A stretch of 64,000 nt of DNA, from positions 62,001 to 126,000 of the forward strand of contig JAJZAN010000002.1 in assembly GCA_021799435.1 (NCBI GenBank), given 5' to 3'. The notes under the pieces are model-generated. The model was not told the origin of the DNA. It searched no databases and was given only the letters and a program-made list of their open reading frames with translations. The position numbers were made by a program, and so were the translations under genes. Each line of letters opens with the position of its first letter. The stretch's first letter is position 1. This DNA comes from Bacillota bacterium (GTDB lineage Bacteria; Bacillota; Sulfobacillia; Sulfobacillales; Sulfobacillaceae). This document shows positions 18,441 to 29,118 of the stretch, piece after piece.

Positions 18441-21059
18441 TTATCCTGCCGCCTCGAGGTTTTTGCGGGCCCATACGCGCGCCTCGTGCAGCATATCCGG
18501 CACCTGGTCCGGCAATCGGCCTCCGGCCTGGGCGATGTCGTCCCGACCGCCCCCGCCTCCACCAATGATCTGGCTTAATGGCTTCACTACCTGGCGCGCT
18601 TGGAACCCTCGGCCCCGCAACGGGTCACCGAAAAACACCACCATCGATACACGCTCGCCGTGGCGAGCAGCCAGCACGGCGCCGTCGACTTCTGTTTTGA
18701 CACCGTCCAACACTTCGCGCAAGGCCTCCGGGGAGTCAGCCGCTACCTCCGCCACCAGGAACTTTATGGACCCGATCTGCTCGGCCTGGCGTGCCAGGTC
18801 CCGGCCCAATTGGCCCCGCTCCACGCGAAGCTGCTCTTCCTGCCAAGACTCGAATCGCTTGAGGTCTTCCATCAGACCGGTCACGCGACCGGCCCACTGC
18901 TCTGGCGCTATACCCGGGAGAACCCCTGACAATTCGCGCGTCACCCGGCGTTCGCGCCGAAAGGCCTCTAGAGCGTTGAGACCGGTGACCGCCTCGAGAC
19001 GGCGTGACCCGGACCCCACACTGGTGTCCTCGAGAATCGCAAACATGCCTATTTGCCCGGTGCGTAAACAATGGGTACCGCCGCACAATTCCTGACTTGC
19101 ACCCGGTACCGTAATGACTCGCACGGTCTCCCCGTACTTATCCCCAAAGAAGGCCAGCGCGCCTCCCGCCAGAGCCTGCTCCTTGGACACATAATCGATG
19201 GACACCGGAATGTCCGCCAAGACCCATCGGTTGACAAGATCTTCGACTGCCAAGATTTGCTCCTCATCCAACGGCTTCGGGTATGAAAAATCAAATCTCA
19301 ACCGTTCGGGAGCGACCAGAGACCCGGTCTGGTGGACGCCTTCGCCCAGCACCTGCCGCAGCGCGGCGTGCAGCAAATGGGTTCCGGTGTGGTTGCGCAT
19401 CGCTCCCTCGCGCCGTTCAGCGTTGACAATCCAGGTCCCTTTTTGCCCGGTCCCGATCCACCCGGTTTCGACTTCCACCAGGTGCCAAATGCCGCCGCCT
19501 GCCGATTTCAGGGTGTCCAGCACCCGTCCTTGACCCGTCTCAGTTCGGGTCGATCCTTGGTCTCCCACCTGGCCGCCGCCTTCTGGATAGAAGGGAGTCC
19601 GGACGGCATACACCCACCCGGTGTCCCCAGTCTCCAAGCGCTCCACTCGGTCGGAGTCCACATAGATGGCAGCCAATGATTCCCCTTCAAGCGCCAACTG
19701 CCCGTAGCCCAAAAACTCCGACCTCTCGACACTCGGCAACAGGGCGGCAGCGTTGGCGCGGTTCTGCCGGGCACGTTGCCGCTGTTCCGCCATCAACCGC
19801 TCAAAACCCGGCTCATCCACCGCCACGCCGCGCTCTAAGGCCGCATCCCGCGTCAGGTCCAAGGGAAATCCGAACGTATCGTAGAGCTGAAACAGCTCCT
19901 GCCCGTCCAATGTGTCACCCGCATCAAGGCCGGCCAGTTTTTGCTCCAGAACCTTCATGCCAGACTGGAGCGTTACGAGGAATCGCTCCTCTTCCTGTTT
20001 GGTCAGTTCTTCGATCACGCTCTGACCGTTAATGACCTCCGGATAGGCGCCGCCCATAATACGGCCGACCTCTTCCACCAGTCGATAAAGGAATGCCTCC
20101 TCAAAACCCAGCTGCATGCCGTAGCGCATGGCTCGTCGGAGAATACGCCGCATCACATACCCGCGTCCTTCATTGCTGAAAGATACTCCTTCTGCCAAGA
20201 GAAAGGTAATCGCGCGGACGTGGTCAGCTATGACGCGAAACGGCATGCCGTCCGGTCCGGGGTCATAAGTCTTCCCCGACAAACGCTCAACCGCCCCTAT
20301 TAACGGGCGCAGCAAGTCGGTATCCCAATTGCTGTCCACTCCCTGCAGGTAGGCCGCAATACGTTCCAACCCCATGCCGGTATCGATGCTGGGGCGCGGC
20401 AAGGGCGTCATAGTGCCGTCCTCCGCCCGCTCATACTGCATGAACACAAGGTTCCAGACTTCCTGTAGACGGTCACACTCACACTGACCCAACCCGCAAT
20501 TCGGCCCACACGCATAGAGCGGGCCCCGGTCAACGAAAATTTCGCTGCTCGGCCCGCAGGGCCCCGTGTCGCCCATCGCCCAGAAGTTGTCGTCTCCCAG
20601 CCTGACGATGCGGTCTGGCGCAACGCCAGCCACCTCTTGCCACAACTCAAAGGCCTCGTCGTCCGTCTCATAGACGGTGACCCATAGCACTTCCCGCGCA
20701 ATGCCCAGCTCCTCCGTCAGGAAGTTCCATGCGAAACGAATAGCTTCGCGCTTGAAGTAATCGCCAAACGAAAAGTTGCCCAGCATCTCGAAAAAGGTCC
20801 CGTGCCGAGCTGTCCGCCCTACCTGGTCCAAGTCGTTGTGCTTACCGCCCGCCCGCATGCACTTCTGGACGCTCACGGCGCGCGCATAGGACCGCTTGTC
20901 GAGCCCTAAAAACACATCCTTAAACTGCACCATCCCCGCGTTCGTGAACAATAACGTGGGATCCCCCGCGGGCACCAGGGGGGAACTAGGCACCACTTGA
21001 TGACCGTGCCCTTCAAAGTAATCCAAAAACTTTTGTCGAATGATGGCTGCCTGCACCAA
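18441..21059 (-). CDS. alaS: Alanyl-tRNA synthetase
   Basis: FLDYFEGHGHQVVPSSPLVPAGDPTLLFTNAGMVQFKD; RNHTGTHLLHAALR; GGTHCLRTGQIG. Confidence 0.98.
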   Translation of the reverse strand: MVQAAIIRQKFLDYFEGHGHQVVPSSPLVPAGDPTLLFTNAGMVQFKDVFLGLDKRSYARAVSVQKCMRAGGKHNDLDQVGRTARHGTFFEMLGNFSFGDYFKREAIRFAWNFLTEELGIAREVLWVTVYETDDEAFELWQEVAGVAPDRIVRLGDDNFWAMGDTGPCGPSSEIFVDRGPLYACGPNCGLGQCECDRLQEVWNLVFMQYERAEDGTMTPLPRPSIDTGMGLERIAAYLQGVDSNWDTDLLRPLIGAVERLSGKTYDPGPDGMPFRVIADHVRAITFLLAEGVSFSNEGRGYVMRRILRRAMRYGMQLGFEEAFLYRLVEEVGRIMGGAYPEVINGQSVIEELTKQEEERFLVTLQSGMKVLEQKLAGLDAGDTLDGQELFQLYDTFGFPLDLTRDAALERGVAVDEPGFERLMAEQRQRARQNRANAAALLPSVERSEFLGYGQLALEGESLAAIYVDSDRVERLETGDTGWVYAVRTPFYPEGGGQVGDQGSTRTETGQGRVLDTLKSAGGGIWHLVEVETGWIGTGQKGTWIVNAERREGAMRNHTGTHLLHAALRQVLGEGVHQTGSLVAPERLRFDFSYPKPLDEEQILAVEDLVNRWVLADIPVSIDYVSKEQALAGGALAFFGDKYGETVRVITVPGASQELCGGTHCLRTGQIGMFAILEDTSVGSGSRRLEAVTGLNALEAFRRERRVTRELSGVLPGIAPEQWAGRVTGLMEDLKRFESWQEEQLRVERGQLGRDLARQAEQIGSIKFLVAEVAADSPEALREVLDGVKTEVDGAVLAARHGERVSMVVFFGDPLRGRGFQARQVVKPLSQIIGGGGGGRDDIAQAGGRLPDQVPDMLHEARVWARKNLEAAG

Positions 21060-21083
21060 GGCGCCTCCCTCTTCTATGATGCT

Positions 21084-22169
21084 TCATTGTACCGAGGGCG
21101 TGGAATCGTGGTCAAGGGAGACCACAAATCGATGATAGAGATGAGTCGCCACGACCCGAATTACGGCCGCCACCGGCACCCCAATCAGGAGTCCGGTAAA
21201 TCCCGCCACAGCTCCCCCAGCAAGGATGGCAAAGATCACAATCAAGGGATGCAGTCCGACCGACTCGCCCACCACTTTGGGCGAGATGACCGTGCCTTCT
21301 AGTTGGTGAATAACCACAAATCCCGCGACCGCATAGAGCGAAACCCAGGGAGATCGGGTCAGGCCCAATAATATCGCTGGAATGGCCCCGGCGATGGGCC
21401 CCACGTAGGGAATCACGTCGGTAATGGCTGCCACCGCCCCAATCAGCATAGCAAACGGAATGTTGAGGGTCATCGACCAGACGGCCGACAGGATACCCAC
21501 CACCAGCGCGACCATTAACTGCCCTCGAATGTACCCGTTCAATGCGCGGTCCACGTCAAAACCGAGTTTGTAGACCGGGCCGCGCCAGTTGACAGGAACT
21601 AGCGCCCAGAACCGTTCCCGGATGCGGGTCAAATCCTTCAGCACGTAGAACGCCAAAATGGGCGATATGATGAAACTGAGCAAGCCCGGAACCAAGCCGA
21701 AGACCGTGTGCACAGACCCCTTTAGGACCCGTAACAGCTGCTGCTGCAGGTGTTGCCCGGTCCCCGTAATGGCCGAGCGAATGGCGGCAGGCATAGGCTG
21801 CTGATGGAATCGCGTAAGCCAGTAATCCCAGCTGCGCTGGACACCGGCAGCCAAGGACGGCACATAGTGGACCAAATGCAGGCTTTCTTGCAACAATAGC
21901 GGCACCATATAGACAATCACCGCCGCAATCACAAGCCCTACCAGTGAATACACAAGGAGAATGGCCCCGACGCGGTTGATGCGGCCGTGGAAAACCAAGA
22001 GCTCAATCACGGGAGCCAGCAAGTAGGCCATCACAAAAGCCAGCAAAAACGGCATCAGGATGGCGCGCGCCGCTATCACCAACCAACACACGGCCAGCGC
22101 CGCCACAATGAGAAGCCCCCAGCGGTACCAACGCCGAGGGCTTTGCCTGCCAAGATTCAGGGTCCGCAT
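21084..22169 (-). CDS. AI-2E family transporter (YrrI/YueF-like)
   Basis: Eight-TM permease pattern with PYVGPIAGAIPAILLG and QLEGTVISPKVVGESVGLHPLIVIFAILAGG; upstream of alaS as in Bacillus. Confidence 0.92.
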   Translation of the reverse strand: MRTLNLGRQSPRRWYRWGLLIVAALAVCWLVIAARAILMPFLLAFVMAYLLAPVIELLVFHGRINRVGAILLVYSLVGLVIAAVIVYMVPLLLQESLHLVHYVPSLAAGVQRSWDYWLTRFHQQPMPAAIRSAITGTGQHLQQQLLRVLKGSVHTVFGLVPGLLSFIISPILAFYVLKDLTRIRERFWALVPVNWRGPVYKLGFDVDRALNGYIRGQLMVALVVGILSAVWSMTLNIPFAMLIGAVAAITDVIPYVGPIAGAIPAILLGLTRSPWVSLYAVAGFVVIHQLEGTVISPKVVGESVGLHPLIVIFAILAGGAVAGFTGLLIGVPVAAVIRVVATHLYHRFVVSLDHDSTPSVQ

Positions 22170-22174
22170 CGAAC

Positions 22175-22375
22175 TCAGCTGAGACGGCGCTTAGCCAAGT
22201 GGACCAACCGGTTGCCACCATACCGCGCCACCCGATAGGCGGCCGGCGCCAAGTGCCGCGCTCCTCGGAACGCGAGGCCGTACATTCTGCGCCGGGGCCG
22301 TCTCAAAAGCCACATACCTGCCACGACCGCTCCTACCAACGTACCGGTAATCATCCCGGTCATATACCGCCTCAT
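22175..22375 (-). CDS. Small basic membrane protein
   Basis: 66 aa with one TM and an Arg-rich tail, in operon context. Confidence 0.55.
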   Translation of the reverse strand: MRRYMTGMITGTLVGAVVAGMWLLRRPRRRMYGLAFRGARHLAPAAYRVARYGGNRLVHLAKRRLS

Positions 22376-22563
22376 AGTCCTATCCCCTCCAAGCCTTCTG
22401 GCCCGATCCGCGAAAGTTCCCCGTCGGCCTCTACCCGGTACATCCGCACGCCTTTGTGGCCCATCGAGAATTCAATGTAGCAGTCCCAGCAGTAATATTG
22501 CCCGGTTCCCACCCGGCCTACGTTGCGGCCTGCACACGCCGGACATAACGGGTCCTTGTCCAT
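22372..22563 (-). CDS. Small zinc-ribbon protein
   Basis: MDKDPLCPACAGRNVGRVGTGQYYCWDCYIEF (two CxxC); GGAGGGG RBS. Confidence 0.65.
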   Translation of the reverse strand: MDKDPLCPACAGRNVGRVGTGQYYCWDCYIEFSMGHKGVRMYRVEADGELSRIGPEGLEGIGL

Positions 22564-22585
22564 CGGGTCCCCTCCTTTGGTCGTC

Positions 22586-23071
22586 TTACAAGAAGGGTTC
22601 CCCAGGGGCGTAAATTTTAATCCTGTTCCCACCCATCTCCAGTACTTCCTGCACGGGAACCACCAGCGCTCCGGTGAGAAGGTCGCCCAACACCCCCCGG
22701 GAGATCACCAGGTGGGTGACCCTAAGACTCTTTTCATCGAACAGAAAATCTCGGAGTCGCCCCTGCAAAATCCCCAGCGTATCCACCACGGGCGTCTTTT
22801 TAAGATGTTTCTGCCGGGCCACGACATCTCGCCGCCAATGGCGCGGCCGCCGCTCCACCATCGACCGTGTCGCAATTTCCACACCCAAGTTAGAGACCCG
22901 GGCTCCCGCACCGCCCGGCACAAAGAGGGCATAAAAAGGACGCCGCGGCAAGAGAAACCCCTCGACAGAGAAGTCCTCCCAGTTCACCACGACGTCCTCC
23001 ACAATTCTCCAGGGCCTCTCGCGGCCCGCAACCCATATCGGGAGATGGGTGATATGCCACCCACTTATCAT
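22586..23071 (-). CDS. PRC-barrel-like domain protein
   Basis: MISGWHITHLPIWV...; repeated 'GILQGRLRDFLFDEKSLRVTHLVISRG' PRC-barrel pattern; GAGGAGG RBS. Confidence 0.6.
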   Translation of the reverse strand: MISGWHITHLPIWVAGRERPWRIVEDVVVNWEDFSVEGFLLPRRPFYALFVPGGAGARVSNLGVEIATRSMVERRPRHWRRDVVARQKHLKKTPVVDTLGILQGRLRDFLFDEKSLRVTHLVISRGVLGDLLTGALVVPVQEVLEMGGNRIKIYAPGEPFL

Positions 23072-23081
23072 CGCAGCCTCC

Positions 23082-24146
23082 TCAGTGGGAGGGCTTGGCG
23101 ATCTTCCCTCCCGCAACCAGCACCTCATCTTGATACAGCACCGCAATTTGCCCCGGACTAATGGCCCACTGCGGATCCTCAAATTCGAGGCGAGCCGCTT
23201 GGCCGTCAGGAATCCACCGCGCCGGCGCAGGCTCCATGTTGTACCGCACTTTGCCCTGACCCCAGATAGGGAGGTCTGGCGCCTGACCCGATACATAGTT
23301 CACGGACGCCACCGAGGCTACCTCGTTCAGGGCCTCCTCGCGGGTGCCCACCACCACTTGATTGGCGGCGGCGTTGAGTCCCACCACGTAACGCGGCTCC
23401 GGCGTGGTGATGCGCAGTCCCCGCCGCTGACCAATCGTGTAGAAGGCTACCCCTTCGTGCGCGCCTAAATGGTTTCCCGCCCTATCCACGATATCGCCAG
23501 GCTTTTGCGCTTCTGGCCGATGATCCAGCAAGTAACCCTGATAATCGTTTTTCGGCACAAAACACAATTCCTGACTGTCTGGCTTATGAGCCGTTACCAA
23601 TCCGCGACTCTCAGCAATGGCGCGGCTCTCGGCCTTGGTCAGATCACCCAGCGGAAACAGCAAATGCTCTAAGTCCGGCTGACCCATGGTGTACATCAAG
23701 TAGCTTTGGTCCTTTTGGTGATCTTGCGCGCGCAACAGCTCATAAAGGCCGTCCCGTTCCCGGATCCGGACATAATGGCCCGTTGCCAGGTAATCCGCCC
23801 CCTGGGATTTTGCCCAATCCCACATCGCGCCAAACTTGATGTTGCGGTTGCAAAGCGCACACGGGTTGGGCGTCAGACCCTCCAAATAGGCGTCCTCGAA
23901 GGGCCGAATTACCTTCTCAAGGAACGGCTCCTCTACATCCACCAGGTGGTGTGGGATGCCAAGCTTCTTGGCAACCCGCCGAGCATCCACAATGGCTTCG
24001 AGTCCGCAGCAGCTGTTGGTGGTCTCTGCGGGCAAGTGCCGCATCGTGACCCCAATCACCTCGTATCCCGCGTCCAACAGCAAAGCGGCGGCCGCCGAGG
24101 AATCGACGCCGCCGCTCAAACCTACGACTACCGTCTTGTTCCCCAT
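23082..24146 (-). CDS. mnmA: tRNA-specific 2-thiouridylase MnmA
   Basis: VVGLSGGVDSSAAAALLLDAGYEVIGVTM, TPNPCALCNRNIKF, ATGHYVRI. Confidence 0.97.
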   Translation of the reverse strand: MGNKTVVVGLSGGVDSSAAAALLLDAGYEVIGVTMRHLPAETTNSCCGLEAIVDARRVAKKLGIPHHLVDVEEPFLEKVIRPFEDAYLEGLTPNPCALCNRNIKFGAMWDWAKSQGADYLATGHYVRIRERDGLYELLRAQDHQKDQSYLMYTMGQPDLEHLLFPLGDLTKAESRAIAESRGLVTAHKPDSQELCFVPKNDYQGYLLDHRPEAQKPGDIVDRAGNHLGAHEGVAFYTIGQRRGLRITTPEPRYVVGLNAAANQVVVGTREEALNEVASVASVNYVSGQAPDLPIWGQGKVRYNMEPAPARWIPDGQAARLEFEDPQWAISPGQIAVLYQDEVLVAGGKIAKPSH

Positions 24147-24147
24147 A

Positions 24148-24633
24148 CTATCCTCCTTTGCTCATGTAAGACTCGGGTTCACCTGGCACGGAAAGCTTGG
24201 TGCGCTGAAAAGCCTTTTGCTCCATGATTAAGCGATCCATGGTGATTTGACTCATGGCATCATCTACCGCTTCCTGCACCCGCGTCCAGACGTCGGGACC
24301 CACGCACCAGTCAATTTCCGCACATCCCGTGCCGTCATCCGTGGAACATTCCGCCACGACGATGGGCCCTTCCACAGCCGCCACCACATCCCGAACCGAG
24401 ACGCTCTCAGGGAAACTGGCCAGACGATACCCGCCTTGGGCCCCGCGCATGCCTACCACCAAGCCAGCCCGTTTCAAGAGAGGCATCAGTTGCTCTAAAT
24501 ACTGTTCAGGAATGTTTTGTGCATGCGCAATGCTTGACACAGTCAACGGCCCCCGCCCGGCATGAAGGGCCAGTTCGTAGACCGCTTTGACCGCGTACCG
24601 TCCTTTGCTGGAGACCTTGAACATACGCGACAC
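24148..24633 (-). CDS. Rrf2/IscR-type transcriptional regulator with three conserved Cys
   Basis: KVSSKGRYAVKAVYELALHAG, IPEQYLEQLMPLLKRAGLV, GAQGGYRLA, C-x7-C-x5-C (ECSTDDGTGCAEIDWC). Confidence 0.9.
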   Translation of the reverse strand: MSRMFKVSSKGRYAVKAVYELALHAGRGPLTVSSIAHAQNIPEQYLEQLMPLLKRAGLVVGMRGAQGGYRLASFPESVSVRDVVAAVEGPIVVAECSTDDGTGCAEIDWCVGPDVWTRVQEAVDDAMSQITMDRLIMEQKAFQRTKLSVPGEPESYMSKGG

Positions 24634-24695
24634 TCCCAGAATTCTTTGTCTTTAGGTTAGCACCGGACGCCTCGAGGGTCAACTGAGCCCCACGG

Positions 24696-26390
24696 TCAAT
24701 AGGTCCGCGCCTTGGGTTCGTAGTGAGTAATGACGACGGGCTCCCGAGCCATTTTCAGCTCGCCGTCAGGCGTCCTGGAAAACAGAAAATGGCAGAGGAA
24801 CTCGGCGTCCCGCCGGGTGGGAAAATCCACCCGGGCGTGAGCGCCCCGGCTCTCTTCGCGCAAAAGCGCTCCCTCCACCACCGTGTCGGCCAAGTCCAGC
24901 AGAAACCCGGTTTCCAGAAAGGCCAGCAAGTCATAGTTGAAAAGGCTGCCCCGATCCATGAGCGACGCGCCGTCATAGCGCTGGTGAAGATCCTTTAAGC
25001 GACTTTGCGCGTCTTCCAGTCGCGATCCGGTTCGAAAGGTGCCTACCATCCGTGTCATGGTTTCCCGAAGTTCACGGCGGATGGTCCCATAATGCTCTCC
25101 TCCCGTGCGTGCGAAAATGTTGCCCAGGGTCTCAGCCGCCCCCCTAAGTCGCCTCGTGGAGACGTGTGCTCGACCATTTTGCGCCACGTGACGCGACGCC
25201 TCCACGCCCGCCAGCCGGCCGAATACCAGCGTGTCTAATAGGGAATTCGCCCCCAGTCGATTGGCTCCGTGGACACTCACCGCGGCACATTCCCCAGCGG
25301 CATAGAATCCCGGAAGAATGGTCCTTCCGTACTTGTCGGTCGCTATCCCGCCCATCATGTAGTGCTGCCCCGGTTGTACCGGCACGGGATTGTGCACCGG
25401 ATTGACGCCCTTATAGGTAATGGCGAAGTCATAGATCTCGGAAAGCCGTTGACGGATTAAGGTCTCCCCCAAATGCCGCAGATCGAGATGGACATAGCCC
25501 CCATCAAACCCCCGTCCCTCATCGATTTCTGTTTCAATAGCCCGCGACACGATGTCCCGCGGCGCCACTTCCATCAACTTGGGTGCATATCGCTCCATAA
25601 ACCGTTGCCCATCTCGGTTGACCAGGTAGGCGCCCTCGCCGCGAGCCCCCTCGGTAATCAGGACATTCATGCCCGGCAAGGTGGTGGGATGGAACTGAAC
25701 AAACTCCATATCCTTCAACGGCACGCCCGCCCTCAGCGCAATGGCCATCCCATCGCCGGTATTGATATAGGGATTGGTCGTGCGCGCATACATCATGCCA
25801 GCCCCACCGGTTCCGAAAATGACAGCCCCCGCATCAATGCCGACGATGTTCCCGGTGGCAATATCGAGGGCAATGACACCGGCTGCTCGCCCGTCCTCGA
25901 CCGCCAATTCCAACACAAAAAGCTCCTGGTGCACTTCGACTTGGTGCTTAATCGACTGCTCGAAAAGACTTTGATACAAGGCGCGCCCGGTCTTATCGGC
26001 CGCGTAGCAAGCCCGCGGATACCCCTGGCCGCCGAAGGAGCGCTGAGCAATACGTCCGTCCGGTCGACGGGAAAACAATGTGCCCCAATGCTCCATCTCA
26101 TACACCACGCGAGGGGCATCCTCGCACATCAATTCAGCGGCATCCTGGTCTGCCAAGTAGTCGCTGCCTTTAATCGTGTCAAAGGCGTGATCCTGCCACC
26201 GGTCTTCGGGGTCCAGTGCTGCGTTGATGCCGCCCTGAGCGGCCACCGAATGCGAGCGCACCGGATACACTTTGGAGATGACAATGACATGGTAGGCGGG
26301 ATCCACCGCCAATGCTGCCCGTAAACCAGAAAGCCCCGCGCCCACCACAACCACATCACAGATCAAATTTTTTGACTCCACGGCCCTCAC
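24696..26390 (-). CDS. sdhA: Succinate dehydrogenase/fumarate reductase flavoprotein subunit (complex 1)
   Basis: [70 protein letters not shown] start overlapping sdhB stop. Confidence 0.95.
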   Translation of the reverse strand: MRAVESKNLICDVVVVGAGLSGLRAALAVDPAYHVIVISKVYPVRSHSVAAQGGINAALDPEDRWQDHAFDTIKGSDYLADQDAAELMCEDAPRVVYEMEHWGTLFSRRPDGRIAQRSFGGQGYPRACYAADKTGRALYQSLFEQSIKHQVEVHQELFVLELAVEDGRAAGVIALDIATGNIVGIDAGAVIFGTGGAGMMYARTTNPYINTGDGMAIALRAGVPLKDMEFVQFHPTTLPGMNVLITEGARGEGAYLVNRDGQRFMERYAPKLMEVAPRDIVSRAIETEIDEGRGFDGGYVHLDLRHLGETLIRQRLSEIYDFAITYKGVNPVHNPVPVQPGQHYMMGGIATDKYGRTILPGFYAAGECAAVSVHGANRLGANSLLDTLVFGRLAGVEASRHVAQNGRAHVSTRRLRGAAETLGNIFARTGGEHYGTIRRELRETMTRMVGTFRTGSRLEDAQSRLKDLHQRYDGASLMDRGSLFNYDLLAFLETGFLLDLADTVVEGALLREESRGAHARVDFPTRRDAEFLCHFLFSRTPDGELKMAREPVVITHYEPKARTY

Positions 26391-27118
26391 CGACGCAGCT
26401 CCTCCTGCACCATGGCCCGTTTCAAAACCTGAATGCCCCGGGTAATGGGAATCCCCTTTGGACAAGCCTCGGTGCAGTTAAAGATGGTCCGGCACCGCCA
26501 CACCCCTTCCGGGTCGTCCAGCACGGGAGCCCGTGTCGGCGTGCCCTCATCGCGCGGGTCAGCCTCAAATCGATACGCCTTAATGAGAGCTTGCGGACCG
26601 AGAAATTCCTGATCCAGTCCTACAATGGGACACGCGGCAAAGCAGATTTGACAAAAAATACAGTCGGAGGCTTTCGACAACAACTGAAAGTCGTCCGGCT
26701 CCATTGTCATGCGTCGTTCCTTTTCCGGCTCCGGCTCATATGTGTCAGGCATAAGCCACGGAAACACGGCCCTGAACTTGTCCCAAAACGGCGTCTGGTC
26801 CACGACCAGATCTTTTAAGCACGCCAAGTTGAAGAGAGGCTGAATGCGAATCATGCCATGCGCATCCCGCGCGTCCGCGACTTGAGTTTTACAGGCCAAC
26901 CGCGGCCACCCGTTGATCACCATGCCGTCCGACCCGCAGATTCCACTCCGGCACGATGCTCGAAATGCCAAACTGCCATCCTGTTCCTCGCGAACGCGCA
27001 TTAACGCCGCGAGAACCGGATCTCCCGGCGATACGGGAACGTCAAAGGTCTGCCAATAAGGCTCGTCCCCTGTCTCCGGATTGAATCGCTGAATATCTAG
27101 TTGCACGGTATCGTCCAT
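26387..27118 (-). CDS. sdhB: Succinate dehydrogenase iron-sulfur subunit (complex 1)
   Basis: [51 protein letters not shown]. Confidence 0.95.
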   Translation of the reverse strand: MDDTVQLDIQRFNPETGDEPYWQTFDVPVSPGDPVLAALMRVREEQDGSLAFRASCRSGICGSDGMVINGWPRLACKTQVADARDAHGMIRIQPLFNLACLKDLVVDQTPFWDKFRAVFPWLMPDTYEPEPEKERRMTMEPDDFQLLSKASDCIFCQICFAACPIVGLDQEFLGPQALIKAYRFEADPRDEGTPTRAPVLDDPEGVWRCRTIFNCTEACPKGIPITRGIQVLKRAMVQEELRR

Positions 27119-27129
27119 GCTCGTCCCTC

Positions 27130-27537
27130 CTACAAATAAAACCAGGCTCGCCCGTCGAGAAAAGCCGACAAGATGTCGCCCCCCAGCACCACGGTCGCAA
27201 TTCCCACCAACCAGAGGAGGCCGGTGGTGAGCCGCTGCAGTGCGGGAGCGGCGATACGGTCGAACAGGACGCTGCGAAACCCGTTCAATGCGTGGTATAC
27301 CACGACGATCAACAGCGCGTAGTCGACGGCGTCATATGCCGCATGCATCAATCGAGCCGCCACCCCGTGGTAGGTGATAGTCTGACCCAGATGCATGAAA
27401 TGCTCGATCCACAGATGGGTCACCACCAAAATGAGCAAAGCCAACGCGGAAACACGCTGCAGCAACCATGGCCAAGCTCCACGCCCCCGGTCCCTCATCG
27501 CCGCACCGCCAGGGGCGCCATCATCAGGGCAGCACAA
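27130..27537 (-). CDS. sdhD: Succinate dehydrogenase membrane anchor (SdhD-like)
   Basis: Three TM segments, LLQRVSALALL and VVYHALNGFRSVLFD; start near MRDRGRG likely. Confidence 0.8.
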   Translation of the reverse strand: MCCPDDGAPGGAAMRDRGRGAWPWLLQRVSALALLILVVTHLWIEHFMHLGQTITYHGVAARLMHAAYDAVDYALLIVVVYHALNGFRSVLFDRIAAPALQRLTTGLLWLVGIATVVLGGDILSAFLDGRAWFYL

Positions 27538-27875
27538 AATAATGCCACGGCCCCGAGAATGACGGCACTCCAGAAGAGCGGACGCTGACGATTAAGGCCC
27601 CAGCCCAGATCCAGAATCAGCAGGCGCACCCCGTTCAAGGCATGATACAGAATGATGGCGAATAGGGCCAAATCGGCCACGATAAAGGGCGGCGTGGTCA
27701 AGGAGGCCACGACTCGGTCAAAAGCACGTGGTCCTCCAGGCCACACCACGGAAGAGAGCACGATGAGGTGAAAGTACAGGTAGGCCAAAATCAACAGACC
27801 GGACAACCGGTGCAAAAGCCATGCCACGGTGCCGGTCCGATAAATGGTGCGAATGCGGTAGCTCCTCTGCCCCAT
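27495..27875 (-). CDS. sdhC: Succinate dehydrogenase cytochrome b556 subunit (SdhC-like)
   Basis: WLLHRLSGLLILAYLYFHLIVLSS, ILYHALNGVRLLILD. Confidence 0.88.
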   Translation of the reverse strand: MGQRSYRIRTIYRTGTVAWLLHRLSGLLILAYLYFHLIVLSSVVWPGGPRAFDRVVASLTTPPFIVADLALFAIILYHALNGVRLLILDLGWGLNRQRPLFWSAVILGAVALFCAALMMAPLAVRR

Positions 27876-27927
27876 AACGGACCCCCTCGAAACGAGTATC
27901 TCCGCGAGGGGGCTCTATTATGAGGAA

Positions 27928-29055
27928 TTAAAGGCCGTTGCCCGGGTAGGACCATAGATGGCCCTTATCCGGATTGATCTTTCCGGGGACAACCCCGGGC
28001 GGCAGAATATCCAGCCCGTCTGGGATGTTCAAATATCCGGGAGCCGAACCCGGAACGCCGGTGTGTCCGTACTGCCACACAATCTTATTAGTCTTGGGGT
28101 TAATGACAATGACCCGGTCGTTATAGTCATCGTTCAGCAAGACCATCCCGTTCTTCAACATCACCGCCAGCGAGGGATGGTTGAGCATGCCGGGACCCGA
28201 TTGGACATTGTACTCCCACAGCACCTGCCCCTTGGGGCTCATTTCCACCACCGCGCCTGGATCGGTGTAGAACGCCACAATGACGTTGCCATCAGGCGTA
28301 AAGTTTGCATCCGACGGATAATAAAATTGTGAAGGGAAATGAACGGTCCACTGCACCTTATTGTGGCGATTCAGCAAGATGGCGTCATTGCCGCCGATTT
28401 GGGTCACCAGCATGCCGCCGTTCGGAGCCGGAAAATCACCGTTGGGTGCCGCATAGGTATTCGGAGGGTTTACCTGGTAGACACCCGTTTGACCATACTG
28501 TTTCAGGATCGCGTGGGTCTTGCGGCTGATAAACAAGATGCGCTGATTCTTGATGTCGGCCGTCGTGACAACTTGTCCATGCGGCGTGTCATATAAAAAG
28601 GCGTCATCGGGCGTGTTCAGGTACCCCGGCAGGTTGCCTGGAGTTCCCGGGTGGCCGTAATTCCACACCACTTTCCGGGTCTTGAAGTTCACAATCGAGA
28701 CAACATTGTACCCCTCTTGGTTGGTGATAATCTGGTTGAAGTGGGGGGTGAAGAAGACATCGTCGTCATCGTGCAGCTGAGACGGCTGTCCCGGCTTAGG
28801 ATACTGCCAGATAATTTTTTTCTGAGGATTGACCAGTAAAATCCGGTTGTTGTGGGAATCCGCGATGAGGACATCGTCGGGCATCACCGAGGTGGGACCG
28901 CTGCTTTTCCACAACTTCGGCTGCACGGGCTTCTTCACCCGGTGCTGAGGCGCCGGTTTCCCTGCGCTCTGGGGCTTCGTCGTCTGACTACCACACGCCG
29001 ACAACAACGCCACGGCCAATAAGGGAACGGTGTAACGTAAGATGCGCGACGACAT
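27928..29055 (-). CDS. Beta-propeller (PQQ/NHL-like repeat) lipoprotein
   Basis: Lipobox LLSACGSQ; repeated 'NKIVWQYGHTGVPGSAPGYLN' blades. Confidence 0.75.
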   Translation of the reverse strand: MSSRILRYTVPLLAVALLSACGSQTTKPQSAGKPAPQHRVKKPVQPKLWKSSGPTSVMPDDVLIADSHNNRILLVNPQKKIIWQYPKPGQPSQLHDDDDVFFTPHFNQIITNQEGYNVVSIVNFKTRKVVWNYGHPGTPGNLPGYLNTPDDAFLYDTPHGQVVTTADIKNQRILFISRKTHAILKQYGQTGVYQVNPPNTYAAPNGDFPAPNGGMLVTQIGGNDAILLNRHNKVQWTVHFPSQFYYPSDANFTPDGNVIVAFYTDPGAVVEMSPKGQVLWEYNVQSGPGMLNHPSLAVMLKNGMVLLNDDYNDRVIVINPKTNKIVWQYGHTGVPGSAPGYLNIPDGLDILPPGVVPGKINPDKGHLWSYPGNGL

Positions 29056-29079
29056 GCAATGGATCCCCTTTCTATCTAA

Positions 29080-29103
29080 AAAGCCGCCCCAGAAGGGGCG
29101 GCT
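29080..29103 (-). terminator. Rho-independent terminator of second sdh operon
   Basis: Minus: AGCCGCCCCTTCTGGGGCGGCTTTTTAG. Confidence 0.85.
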
Positions 29104-29118
29104 GTCTACCCTTTCCTA

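Noticed and set aside
25473-26324. 283-aa plus-strand ORF
   Set aside because: Antisense shadow of sdhA.
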